Shown here: positions 24,970-32,861 of the stretch, in pieces
Layout of the letters: the number at the start of each line of letters is the position of its first letter
Position numbering within the stretch: the first letter of the stretch is position 1
Source of the DNA: Bradyrhizobium paxllaeri
Lineage (GTDB): Bacteria; Pseudomonadota; Alphaproteobacteria; Rhizobiales; Xanthobacteraceae
Length of the DNA stretch: 64,000 nt
Direction of reading: 5' to 3'
Assembly (NCBI RefSeq): GCF_001693515.2
Contig: NZ_CP042968.1
Location: 7,348,501 to 7,412,500 of the forward strand
Translations under genes and position numbers: made by a program
The notes under the pieces: generated by a model
The model's input: the letters and a program-made list of their open reading frames with translations, nothing else
The model's database searches: none
What the model was told of the DNA's origin: nothing

Positions 24970-27900
24970 CTACGACTTCACCGGCGCCGGCGGTCCGGCC
25001 ACCTCAGCGCCCGCCGCCTCCTCCACCTTCTCCCGATCCCCCGCCAGCACGCGCTGCACGCTGACGAAGAACACCGGCACCATCAACAGCGCCAGGATCA
25101 CCACGGCGATCATGCCGCCCATCACGCTGGTGCCGAGCGCCTGCTGGCTGGCGCCGCCGGCGCCGGTGGCAATCGCCATCGGCAGCACGCCGCAGACGAA
25201 GGCGAGACCCGTCATCAGGATCGGGCGGAAGCGCAATGAACAGGCCTCGATCGTCGCCTCGATCAACGGCTTGCCTTGTGCGCGCAGATCCTTGGCGAAT
25301 TCGATGATGAGGATGGCGTCTTTGGCCGCGAGGCCGATGATGGTGATCAGACCGACGGTGAAATAGACGTCGTTCGGCAGGCCGCGCATCATGGCTGCAA
25401 TCACCGCGCCGCAGATGCCGAGCGGCACCGTGAGCAGCACGGCCAGCGGGATGGTCCAGCTTTCATAGAGCGCGGCAAGCAGCAGGAACACCACCAGCAC
25501 CGAGAGGCCGAGCAGGAACGGCGCCTGCGAGCCCGACAGTTTTTCCTGCAATGATTGCCCGGTCCATTCGAAACCGAAGCCACGCGGCAGCCTGCCCGCG
25601 AGCCGCTCCATCTCCGCGATGGCATCGCCGGACGTGAAGCCGGGCTTGGCTTCGCCCGAGATACGCACGGCGGGATAATAGTTGAAGCCCGCGATCTGGG
25701 TCGGCCCCTTCGACCACTGCACGGTGGCGAAGGCGGAGAACGGCACCAGCTGGCCGCGGCTGTTCTTGACATTGTAATTGAGGATGTCGTCGGCGTTCAT
25801 GCGGCTGGTGCGATCGGCCTGCACGATGACGCGCTGCATGCGCCCGCGGTTCGGGAAGTCGTTGATGTAGTTCGAGCCGAGGTTGGTCGAGATAGTCTGG
25901 TTGATGTCCTCGAAGGTGACGCCGAACGCGCCGGCCTTTTCGCGGTCGATCATCAGATTGACCTGCGGCGCCGGCGGCAGGCCCTCGACATAGACCTTCT
26001 GCAGCACGCGGCTGGCATTGGCGTCCGCGATCAGCCGATCGGCGGCGGCGACCAGCGCCGGATAACCCTTCTGCCCGCGGTCCTGCAGGCGGAACGAGAA
26101 GCCCGAGGAATTGCCGAGATTGTCGATCGGCGGCGGCTGCAGCGCCGAGATCTTGGCGTCGCGGATCGACGACAGGTCGCGGTTGATGTCGGCGACGATG
26201 GCGGCGGCGGAATCCTTCTTGCCACGCTCCGACCAGTCCTTCAGCGAGATGAAGGCCTGCGCCGTGTTCATGCCCTGGCCGAGGAAGCTGAAGCCGGTGA
26301 GGAACGTGACGTCCTCGACGCCAGCGCGCTCGCGCAGGTATTTCTCGACCTGCTCGACCGCAGCTTCCGTGCGGGCATAGGAGGAGTCCGACGGCGTCTG
26401 CACGTCGGTGGTGATGAAGCCCTGGTCGTCGACCGGCAGGAAGCCGCCGGGCAGCCGGACGAAGGCCCAGCCGAGCCCGATCAGCAGCGCGGCGTAGATC
26501 AGCATCAGCCGCCCGGTGCGCTTCAGCGAACCCTTCACGGTACGCGTATAGCCGCCACGGCTGCTCTCCAGCACGCGGTTGAACCAGCCGAACACGCCCT
26601 TGCTGGCGTGGCCGTGACCGGCCTCGACCGGCTTCAGCAGCGTCGCGCACAAAGCGGGCGTCAGCGACAGCGCCATCAGCGCCGAGAAGGCGATGGCCGA
26701 GACCATGGTGACCGAGAACTGGCGGTAGATGATGCCGACCGAGCCCGGGAAGAACGCCATCGGCACGAACACGGCCATCAGCACCAGCGTGATGCCGATG
26801 ATGGCGCTCGTGATCTGCGACATCGCCTTGCGGGTGGCTTCCTTCGGCGGCAGGCCCTCCTCCGCCATGATGCGCTCGACGTTCTCGACCACGACGATGG
26901 CGTCGTCGACGAGGATGCCGACCGCCAGCACCATGCCGAACATGGTCAGCATGTTGATCGAATAGCCGGCCGCCATCAGCATCGCACAGGTGCCGAGCAG
27001 CGCCACCGGCACCACGATGGTCGGAATGATGGTGTAGCGGATGTTCTGCAGGAACAGGAACATCACGATGAACACCAGCACCACCGCTTCGATCAGCGTC
27101 ATCAGCACCTTGTTGATCGAGGCCTTGACGACGGGGGTGATGTTGTAGGGGATTTCGTAGCCGATATTCGCAGGAAAGAACTTCGACAGTTCCCTCATCT
27201 TGGCTTCGACGGCGCTGGCGGTCGCGAGCGCATTGCCGGTCGGCGACAGCAGCACCGAGAGACCCGCGGTCGGCTTGCCGTTGAGGCGCGTGTTGAACTG
27301 GTAGCTCAAGCCGCCGATCTCGATGCGCGCGACGTCGCGCAGCCGCACCGTCGATCCGTCGGCATTGGCGCGCAGCGTGATCGCGCCAAATTCGTCCGGC
27401 GAAGAAAGCTGGCCCTTGACCAGCACCAGCGCGGAAATCTTCTGTTCCGGCGTGCTCGGCTCGGCACCGACGCTGCCCGAAGCCACCTGTGCGTTCTGCG
27501 CTGTTATCGCCTTGTTGACGTCCTCGGCGGTGAGGCCGTAGCCGACGAGTTTGGCGGGATCGACCCAGATCCTCAGCGAACGCTCCGTCGAATAGAGCGT
27601 GGCGCGGCCGACGCCGGGAATGCGCCTGATCTCGCCGAGCACGTTGCGGATCATGAAATCGCCGAGGCCGATTTCGTCGAGCGAGCCGTCGGTCGAATTC
27701 AGCGTGATGATCTGCAGCACGGCGGAGGAGGCTTCCTCGACCAGGATGCCCTGCTGGATCACCGCGCGCGGCAGCCGCGCCTCGACGCGCTTGAGGCGGT
27801 TCTGCACTTCGACCGAGGCCGCGCCGGTTTCGGTGCCGGGCACGAAGTTGGCGATGATTTCGACCTGCCCGAGCGAGTCGGAGGTGGATTCGAAATTGAG

Positions 27901-28125
27901 GATGCCGTTGGCGCCGTTGAGTTCCTCCTCGATCAGCCGCGTGACGCTGTTGTAGAGGTTTTCCGGCGACGCGCCGGGATAGCTGGTCGAGATCGAGATC
28001 GAGGGCGGCGCGATGATCGGATATTGCGCGACCGCCAGCAGCGGGATCGAGATTGCGCCAACCAGGCAGATGAAAAGCGCAACGACCCAGGCGAAGATTG
28101 GCCTGTCAATGAAGAAGCTAGGCAT
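24970..28125 (-). CDS. RND efflux transporter permease (HAE1/AcrB-type)
   Basis: A 1051 aa inner-membrane proton antiporter of the AcrB/MexB family. It begins MPSFFIDRPIFAWVVALFIC, the family's standard N-terminus. The proton-relay aspartates lie in GILVDDAIVVVENVER in TM4 (about residues 400-415), and the paired lysine region in TM10 reads GLAAKDAILIIEFAK. Two large periplasmic loops and about 12 helices are inferred. It is translated nine bases downstream of the adaptor gene. No outer-membrane factor or regulator is adjacent, so it likely uses a shared TolC-type channel encoded elsewhere. Export of hydrophobic drugs or solvents is the family role. Confidence 0.94.
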   Translation of the reverse strand: MPSFFIDRPIFAWVVALFICLVGAISIPLLAVAQYPIIAPPSISISTSYPGASPENLYNSVTRLIEEELNGANGILNFESTSDSLGQVEIIANFVPGTETGAASVEVQNRLKRVEARLPRAVIQQGILVEEASSAVLQIITLNSTDGSLDEIGLGDFMIRNVLGEIRRIPGVGRATLYSTERSLRIWVDPAKLVGYGLTAEDVNKAITAQNAQVASGSVGAEPSTPEQKISALVLVKGQLSSPDEFGAITLRANADGSTVRLRDVARIEIGGLSYQFNTRLNGKPTAGLSVLLSPTGNALATASAVEAKMRELSKFFPANIGYEIPYNITPVVKASINKVLMTLIEAVVLVFIVMFLFLQNIRYTIIPTIVVPVALLGTCAMLMAAGYSINMLTMFGMVLAVGILVDDAIVVVENVERIMAEEGLPPKEATRKAMSQITSAIIGITLVLMAVFVPMAFFPGSVGIIYRQFSVTMVSAIAFSALMALSLTPALCATLLKPVEAGHGHASKGVFGWFNRVLESSRGGYTRTVKGSLKRTGRLMLIYAALLIGLGWAFVRLPGGFLPVDDQGFITTDVQTPSDSSYARTEAAVEQVEKYLRERAGVEDVTFLTGFSFLGQGMNTAQAFISLKDWSERGKKDSAAAIVADINRDLSSIRDAKISALQPPPIDNLGNSSGFSFRLQDRGQKGYPALVAAADRLIADANASRVLQKVYVEGLPPAPQVNLMIDREKAGAFGVTFEDINQTISTNLGSNYINDFPNRGRMQRVIVQADRTSRMNADDILNYNVKNSRGQLVPFSAFATVQWSKGPTQIAGFNYYPAVRISGEAKPGFTSGDAIAEMERLAGRLPRGFGFEWTGQSLQEKLSGSQAPFLLGLSVLVVFLLLAALYESWTIPLAVLLTVPLGICGAVIAAMMRGLPNDVYFTVGLITIIGLAAKDAILIIEFAKDLRAQGKPLIEATIEACSLRFRPILMTGLAFVCGVLPMAIATGAGGASQQALGTSVMGGMIAVVILALLMVPVFFVSVQRVLAGDREKVEEAAGAEVAGPPAPVKS

Positions 28126-28134
28126 CTATCGATC

Positions 28135-29352
28135 TCAGCGTGACGTGTGCGTCGCCAGTGAGCCCGATACTGCACCAACCGAGGCATCCGCATCGATCCA
28201 CGACGTCGCCTTGACCTTGTCGCCCGGCACGAACTTCTGGAACCCGTCGACGATGACGCGGTCGCCATCCTTCAGGCCCTCGCTGATCAGCCAGACACCA
28301 TCCTGTGCGGGGCCGGTGCGGACCGCCTGTGTCGCCACGCGGCCGTCGTCCTTGACCACGAAGACTTCGCTGCCGCCGCCGGCATCGCGCTGGATCGCCT
28401 GCTGCGGCACGGCGATCGCGTCGGAATCGATACCCTGCTCGATCAGCACACGGACATACATGCCCGGCAGCAATTCACGATTTGGATTCGGGAACTGTCC
28501 GCGCAGCGTAACCTGCCCGGTATAGGCATCCACCTTGGCTTCGGAAAACAGCAGTTTGCCGGCGATCGGATAAACGGTTCCGTCGTCGAGCACGAGGCGG
28601 ACCTTGGCCACGTCGGGCGCGATGCGATCGAGATCGCCGGCTTCGAGCGCGCGGCGCAGCTTGTTCATCTCCGAGACCGACTGGGTGAAGTCGGCGTAGA
28701 TCGGATCGAGTTGCTGGATCGTGGCGAGACTGGTGGTCTCGTTCTGCACCACCAGCGCGCCTTCGCTCACCAGGGCCGCACCGACGACGCCGCTGATCGG
28801 CGCGCGGATCGTCGCGTAGTCCAGATTGAGCTTGGCGCGCGCGACTTCGGCCCGGCGGCTGCCGACCTCGGCCTCCGCCTGACGCTGGGCCGCGATGGCC
28901 TTTTCATTCTCGGCCTCGGGCGCAGCGCGCTGGCTCGTCAGCGTGGCAATTCGCTTCGCATGTTGCGTGGCCAGATCGAGCGCGGCATCGGCCTTGTCGA
29001 GTGCCGCCTCGCTTGCCTGCAATTCGACTTCGAACGGCTTGGGATCGATGCGATAGAGCGGATCTCCGGCCTTCACCTCGGTGCCCTGCTGGAACAGCCG
29101 CTCGACCACGATGCCCGAGACGCGCGCGCGCACTTCGGAGACGCGGGTCGGCGCGATACGGCCAGGCAATTCGCGGATGATGGCCCGCGACTGCGGGCGC
29201 ACGGTAAAGGTTCCCACTTCAGGCTCGACAGCAGCTACGGGCGCCGCCGCGACGGCGGTCGGCTCCTTGCAGCCAGCCAACAGCGGCGCCATCGCAGCCA
29301 ACATCAAAACGATGCATGCCGATTGCGTTCGAAGTCCGGACATTGAAAGCAT
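28135..29352 (-). CDS. RND efflux periplasmic adaptor (membrane fusion protein)
   Basis: A 405 aa lipoprotein adaptor linking the RND pump to an outer-membrane channel. The signal peptide ends in the lipobox PLLAGC (Cys about residue 28). The lipoyl halves PGRIAPTRVSEVRARVSGIV and YATIRAPISGVVGAAL flank a helical hairpin (residues about 110-180), followed by beta-barrel and membrane-proximal parts (VTLRGQFPNPNRELLPGMYV). ATG 29352 and ATG 29343 are both possible starts. First gene of the pump operon; a likely promoter with an overlapping palindrome lies about 85 bases upstream. Confidence 0.93.
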   Translation of the reverse strand: MLSMSGLRTQSACIVLMLAAMAPLLAGCKEPTAVAAAPVAAVEPEVGTFTVRPQSRAIIRELPGRIAPTRVSEVRARVSGIVVERLFQQGTEVKAGDPLYRIDPKPFEVELQASEAALDKADAALDLATQHAKRIATLTSQRAAPEAENEKAIAAQRQAEAEVGSRRAEVARAKLNLDYATIRAPISGVVGAALVSEGALVVQNETTSLATIQQLDPIYADFTQSVSEMNKLRRALEAGDLDRIAPDVAKVRLVLDDGTVYPIAGKLLFSEAKVDAYTGQVTLRGQFPNPNRELLPGMYVRVLIEQGIDSDAIAVPQQAIQRDAGGGSEVFVVKDDGRVATQAVRTGPAQDGVWLISEGLKDGDRVIVDGFQKFVPGDKVKATSWIDADASVGAVSGSLATHTSR

Positions 29353-29435
29353 TGCCCCAGTTCAGGTTGGAAGGCGCGAATTGAGCATTCGCGACATTTT
29401 CGTAAGAGGTATTGAACTCACGGTTGATGGAATAC

Positions 29436-29465
29436 AGGATAGGGGCCACCTATTGCGATGCAATA
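29436..29465 (-). promoter_or_regulatory. Predicted sigma-70-type promoter with overlapping palindrome for the RND operon
   Basis: On the minus strand TTGCAT (29458-29463) and TATCCT (29436-29441) are 16 bases apart. The perfect inverted repeat TATTGC-GAT-GCAATA (29451-29465) covers the -35 box, a layout expected for a TetR-type repressor site. The start of transcription would be about 75 bases before the adaptor ATG. This is sequence-pattern inference. Confidence 0.4.
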
Positions 29466-29650
29466 CGCAATCGCGGCGGCCCAATGTCACATAACGCTAT
29501 CGCCTTGAATTATCGCCGATTTTCTCAGACTCACTGGATTGTGAGCCGGGTTCCATCACTGCATTTGCGTGGGAACATGTCGTTTGGTTGCACGCGATTG
29601 CACCAGATAACGAAGCACGAGCCGTTAGGCATGATTCGGTTAATCACTGC

Positions 29651-30160
29651 CTAACTGGCCGCGTTCATCCGGTACTGGCTGACGCCCCACTCGCTGCCGC
29701 CTGCGCCAGCGCCGCATCCACCGCGCGGTGTCGCCGCCATAGACCTTGCGAAGCACGCGCTCGACCTCGTCGCGATCGAACAGATAGGCGCCGGAGCGGT
29801 GGGTGAAGATGTGCAGGAAGAAGCGGCCGTCGGGCTTCAGCCATGCGCAGGAATTCGAGGATCGACTGGCCGTCGGCGAGATCAGCATGCTCCACCGTCT
29901 GGCGCAGCGCCTCTTCCTCGGCCTCCCGCAAAGGCCGGCGGTGGGTCGCGGGAAGAACGGGCCGGTTACGCAACTGGCAGTCGCGACGGCGCCACGGCCG
30001 GACAGCGGACGGGTGGCCAGCCCGGCCGGGGTTGCCGGTTCGCTGTTGCACCACCCAGGGCGCCCGCCATCGGCGCTGAAAGCAATGCAGCAATGGCAGC
30101 CAGCGCCTCAGGATATTCAGGATATAAGGCCGTCATGAAAAATCCCGGTTGGACATCGAA
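29651..30160 (-). pseudogene. Remnant of a cyclopropane-fatty-acid-synthase-like methyltransferase
   Basis: Pieces of one SAM-methyltransferase gene occur in different minus-strand frames. EEEALRQTVEHADLADGQSI ends at the start of SAM motif I. The next frame then jumps directly to AWLKPDGRFFLHIFTHRSG and FDRDEVERVLRKVYGG, so the middle of the gene (glycine-rich motif and catalytic core) is deleted. A third frame supplies the typical C-terminal EWGVSQYRMNAAS, ending in TAG at 29651-29653. At least one internal deletion and two frame changes make it non-functional. Family: CFAS-like (class I SAM) enzymes acting on lipids. The 5' limit is uncertain. Confidence 0.7.
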
Positions 30161-30291
30161 CAGTTCCAAAATACGCTGATGTCAAAGCCGTGTTTCGGGA
30201 CGAGGTTCCACCATCATGTGCCCGAAATCTCGGCTTCCAGCTTTTTTCTCCGGCCCACTGTGCCATATTGGCCGCCAGCGCGGCTTTGGTA

Positions 30292-31302
30292 ATGGATGAC
30301 ACCCCGCAAATGCCCTCAGGCCACCCCTCCCGCTCCGACATGGAGATCGAACTGAGCAAACTGTCCTCGCCCCGGATTTTCCTGGTGCGGATGCTGGTGT
30401 TCCTGGTGCTATGCGCGCTGATCATGGTTGTGCTCTACAAGCAGATCATCACAGCCTTCTTTGCCAATCCCGGCCTCAATGCGCTGATCGGTGGCGTGCT
30501 CCTGATCGGCATCATCCTGTCGTTCCGGCAGGTGATCCGGCTCTATCCGGAAGTGGCCTGGGTCAACAATTTCCGCATCGCCGATCCAGGACTCGCGATC
30601 GACCGCCGCCCGAAGCTGCTGGCGCCGATGGCGGCGATCCTCGGTGGCGAGCGCTCGGGGCGGATGACGATCTCGCAGCAGACCATGCGGCATTTGCTGG
30701 ATTCGATCGCGACGCGGCTGGACGAAGCCCGCGATATTTCCCGCTACATGACCGGCCTGCTGGTCTTTCTCGGCCTGCTCGGCACCTTCTGGGGCCTGAT
30801 CGAAACCGTCGGTTCCGTCGGCAAGGTGATCGACGGCTTGAAGGTCGGCGGCGATGCCGGCTCGCTGTTCGATACCCTGAAGGAGGGGCTGGCCGCGCCG
30901 CTCGGCGGCATGGGCATCTCGTTCTCGTCCTCGCTGTTCGGCCTCGCCGGTTCCCTGATCCTGGGTTTCCTCGACCTGCAATCGAGCCAGGCGCAGAACC
31001 GCTTCTATACCGACCTCGAGGACTGGCTCGCCACCACCGTGCGCGAATATGGCGACGGGTCCGGCATGGGCGGTGAAATACAGCATGCGATGGAGCGCAT
31101 TCGCGCGGTGGTCGAAGAGGGCGGCGGCAGCCGCAGCACCACGGCTGCGATGGCCAATCTCGCGGAGGCCATTCAGGGCCTGGTCGCCCATATGCGCACC
31201 GAGCAGCAGATGATCCGCGAATGGGCCGATGGCCAGGGCGAGCAGAACCGCGAGATCAAGAAGCTTCTGGAGCGGATCGCCAAGCAGCCCGAGAAGAGTT
31301 GA
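30292..31302 (+). CDS. MotA/TolQ/ExbB-type proton-channel protein (orphan stator-like)
   Basis: A 336 aa inner-membrane protein from ATG 30292 (MDDTPQMPSGHPSRSD). Four membrane helices: about 29-49 (MLVFLVLCALIMVVLY), 62-82 (ALIGGVLLIGIILSF), 150-175 (MTGLLVFLGLLGTFWGLIET) and 205-225 (SLFGLAGSLILGFLDL). Between helices 3 and 4 lies GLAAPLGGMGISFSSSLFGL, the MotA/ExbB signature. The C-terminal 100 residues are cytosolic and helical. No flagellar, Tol or Ton genes are nearby. The adjacent OmpA/MotB-like gene supplies the second half of a proton-driven motor; the function of this pair is unknown. Confidence 0.85.
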   Translation: MDDTPQMPSGHPSRSDMEIELSKLSSPRIFLVRMLVFLVLCALIMVVLYKQIITAFFANPGLNALIGGVLLIGIILSFRQVIRLYPEVAWVNNFRIADPGLAIDRRPKLLAPMAAILGGERSGRMTISQQTMRHLLDSIATRLDEARDISRYMTGLLVFLGLLGTFWGLIETVGSVGKVIDGLKVGGDAGSLFDTLKEGLAAPLGGMGISFSSSLFGLAGSLILGFLDLQSSQAQNRFYTDLEDWLATTVREYGDGSGMGGEIQHAMERIRAVVEEGGGSRSTTAAMANLAEAIQGLVAHMRTEQQMIREWADGQGEQNREIKKLLERIAKQPEKS

Positions 31303-31373
31303 AGTTCGCGTCTCGGGTGCGGCGCAGCGTTTCACGCTGCACCGCGTCCCGGACACGATAGTGGAGACAATAA

Positions 31374-32402
31374 ATGGCCCTCGCCCGCGCCCGCCGCAGT
31401 GAATCCGGTTTCAACTACTGGCCGGGTTTCGTCGACGCGCTGTCGACGCTGGTGCTGTCGATCGTGTTCCTGCTGTCGGTGTTCCTGGTGGTGCAGTTCT
31501 TCCTGTCGCAGGAGGTCACCGGCAAGGACAAGGCGCTGGAGCAGCTCAACGCCAAGATCGCGCAGCTCAACGATTTGCTGTCGTTGGAAAAGCTCGGCAA
31601 GATCGCGCTCGACGATCAGGTCTCGCAACTGCGCGCCGGCCTTGCCGCCGCGGAAGGCGAACGCGACCGCGTCAAGGGGCTTTACGAGGGGCTGGCCGGC
31701 GCCGGCGGCGACGCCCAGGGCCGCGCCAGCGAACTCAACAAGGCGCTCGAATCCGAAAAGACCGTCTCCTCGCGCGCGCTCGCCCAGATCGAGGTGCTGA
31801 ACCAGCAGATCAGCGCGCTGCGCCGCCAGCTCGCAGCGCTCGAGGAAGCGCTGGAAGCCTCCGAGAAGCGCGACAAGGAATCGCAGGGGCGGATTGCCGA
31901 TCTCGGCCAGCGCCTGAACGTCGCACTGGCGCAGCGCGTACAGGAATTGTCGCGCTACCGCTCGGAATTCTTCGGCCGCCTGCGCGCCATTCTCGGCAAC
32001 CGCCCCGACATCCGCATCGTCGGCGACCGTTTTGTCTTTCAGTCGGAAGTATTTTTTGACACCGGTCAGGCATTGCTGCTGCCCGAGGGCCGTGCCGAGC
32101 TGGACAAGCTTGCAACGGCGCTGATCGATCTGGACAAGCAGATCCCGAGCGAGATCGGCTGGGTGCTGCGGGTCGACGGCCACACCGACATGCGGCCGAT
32201 CAACTCGCCGCTGTTCAAGTCGAACTGGGAATTGTCGTCAGCGCGCGCCATCTCCGTGGTGCAATATCTGGTCTCGCTCGGCGTGCCCGCGCAGCGGCTG
32301 GTCGCTGCCGGCTTTGCCGAATTCCAGCCGCTGGATTCGGCCCCCAACGAAGACGCCTACAAGCGCAACCGCCGCATCGAGCTGAAGCTGACGGAACGGT
32401 AG
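31374..32402 (+). CDS. OmpA/MotB-type peptidoglycan-binding protein with coiled coil
   Basis: A 342 aa protein with one N-terminal helix (about residues 19-45) carrying Asp21 in WPGFVDALSTLVLSIVFLL, the position of the proton-binding Asp in MotB/ExbD proteins. A long coiled coil (about 50-195, rich in QLNDLLSLEK- and ALEEALEASEKR-type heptads) follows, then a C-terminal OmpA-like domain (about 215-340) with FFDTGQALLLPEG, VDGHTDMRPINS, NWELSSARAISVVQYL and NRRIELKL. It follows the MotA/ExbB-like gene by 71 bases that include a GC-rich hairpin. The extended coiled coil differs from flagellar MotB. Probably a stator anchored to the cell wall. Confidence 0.87.
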   Translation: MALARARRSESGFNYWPGFVDALSTLVLSIVFLLSVFLVVQFFLSQEVTGKDKALEQLNAKIAQLNDLLSLEKLGKIALDDQVSQLRAGLAAAEGERDRVKGLYEGLAGAGGDAQGRASELNKALESEKTVSSRALAQIEVLNQQISALRRQLAALEEALEASEKRDKESQGRIADLGQRLNVALAQRVQELSRYRSEFFGRLRAILGNRPDIRIVGDRFVFQSEVFFDTGQALLLPEGRAELDKLATALIDLDKQIPSEIGWVLRVDGHTDMRPINSPLFKSNWELSSARAISVVQYLVSLGVPAQRLVAAGFAEFQPLDSAPNEDAYKRNRRIELKLTER

Positions 32403-32521
32403 TGACCAAGGCCAACGCCCACGCCGTCCGCTTCTATGAACGCAACGGCTTTGCGCATGCCGGCGAGGATGTGAACCCGACTTCGGGAAGGCCGGCGTTG
32501 AAGATGCAGTGGAAGCCGTAG
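32402..32521 (+). pseudogene. C-terminal fragment of a GNAT acetyltransferase
   Basis: A 39-codon reading frame starting at GTG, whose first base is the last base of the preceding stop codon. Its product (NAHAVRFYERNGF, then SGRPALKMQWKP) is exactly the last section of a GNAT N-acetyltransferase: the alpha-4 helix that follows the acetyl-CoA loop, and the final beta strand. The acetyl-CoA-binding motif and everything before it are absent. It is most simply a gene remnant left by a recombination event at the end of the OmpA-like gene; expression as a microprotein cannot be excluded. Confidence 0.6.
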
Positions 32522-32580
32522 TCCCCTGTTCACCCGCCCAGTGCGCAATTGCGCACAAGACGACAGTCGTGGAGGCCCGG

Positions 32581-32781
32581 CTACACGCCGCGGATCAAAA
32601 CCCCCGCCGTCAACACGACATAAGCGATGGCCAGCACGTCGAACACGCGCGACGGGGTAATGATGGGGATCGAGACATGGGCGTAGCGAACGAGCAGTGC
32701 ACACACCGCAAGGATCAGCGAAATCAGGAAGATAACAACCGAGGGAGGCGCCAGGGCGAAACCACCGCGGCGAAAGGGCAT
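32581..32781 (-). CDS. Small two-helix membrane protein, unknown function
   Basis: A 66 aa protein from ATG 32781 (MPFRRGGFALAPPS), with aggag six bases upstream; an ATG two codons earlier overlaps the spacing region. Two hydrophobic segments, VVIFLISLILAVCALLV and VLAIAYVVLTAGVLI, are separated by the polar loop RYAHVSIPIITPSRVFD. No family recognised with certainty, though small membrane proteins of this shape are common in Bradyrhizobium. It lies convergent with the OmpA-like gene and downstream of the ABC exporter stop on the same strand. Confidence 0.6.
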   Translation of the reverse strand: MPFRRGGFALAPPSVVIFLISLILAVCALLVRYAHVSIPIITPSRVFDVLAIAYVVLTAGVLIRGV

Positions 32782-32861
32782 AATCATCTCCTGTTGAACG
32801 GGCCGAACAAAAGCACAGCGTTGCAACAACAGGACGACGGTTTGAGTTCCCGCCAAATCGG

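Noticed and set aside
25555..28143. An 862-codon open frame on the plus strand
   Set aside because: It is an antisense shadow of the RND permease; the product is rich in Arg, His and Asp with no family, as expected from high-GC third-position bias.
30292..32402. A Zorya-type defence system
   Set aside because: The MotA-like and OmpA-like pair resembles ZorA/ZorB in layout, but no helicase, nuclease or other Zor gene lies within reach, and the MotA-like protein lacks the very long cytosolic tail.
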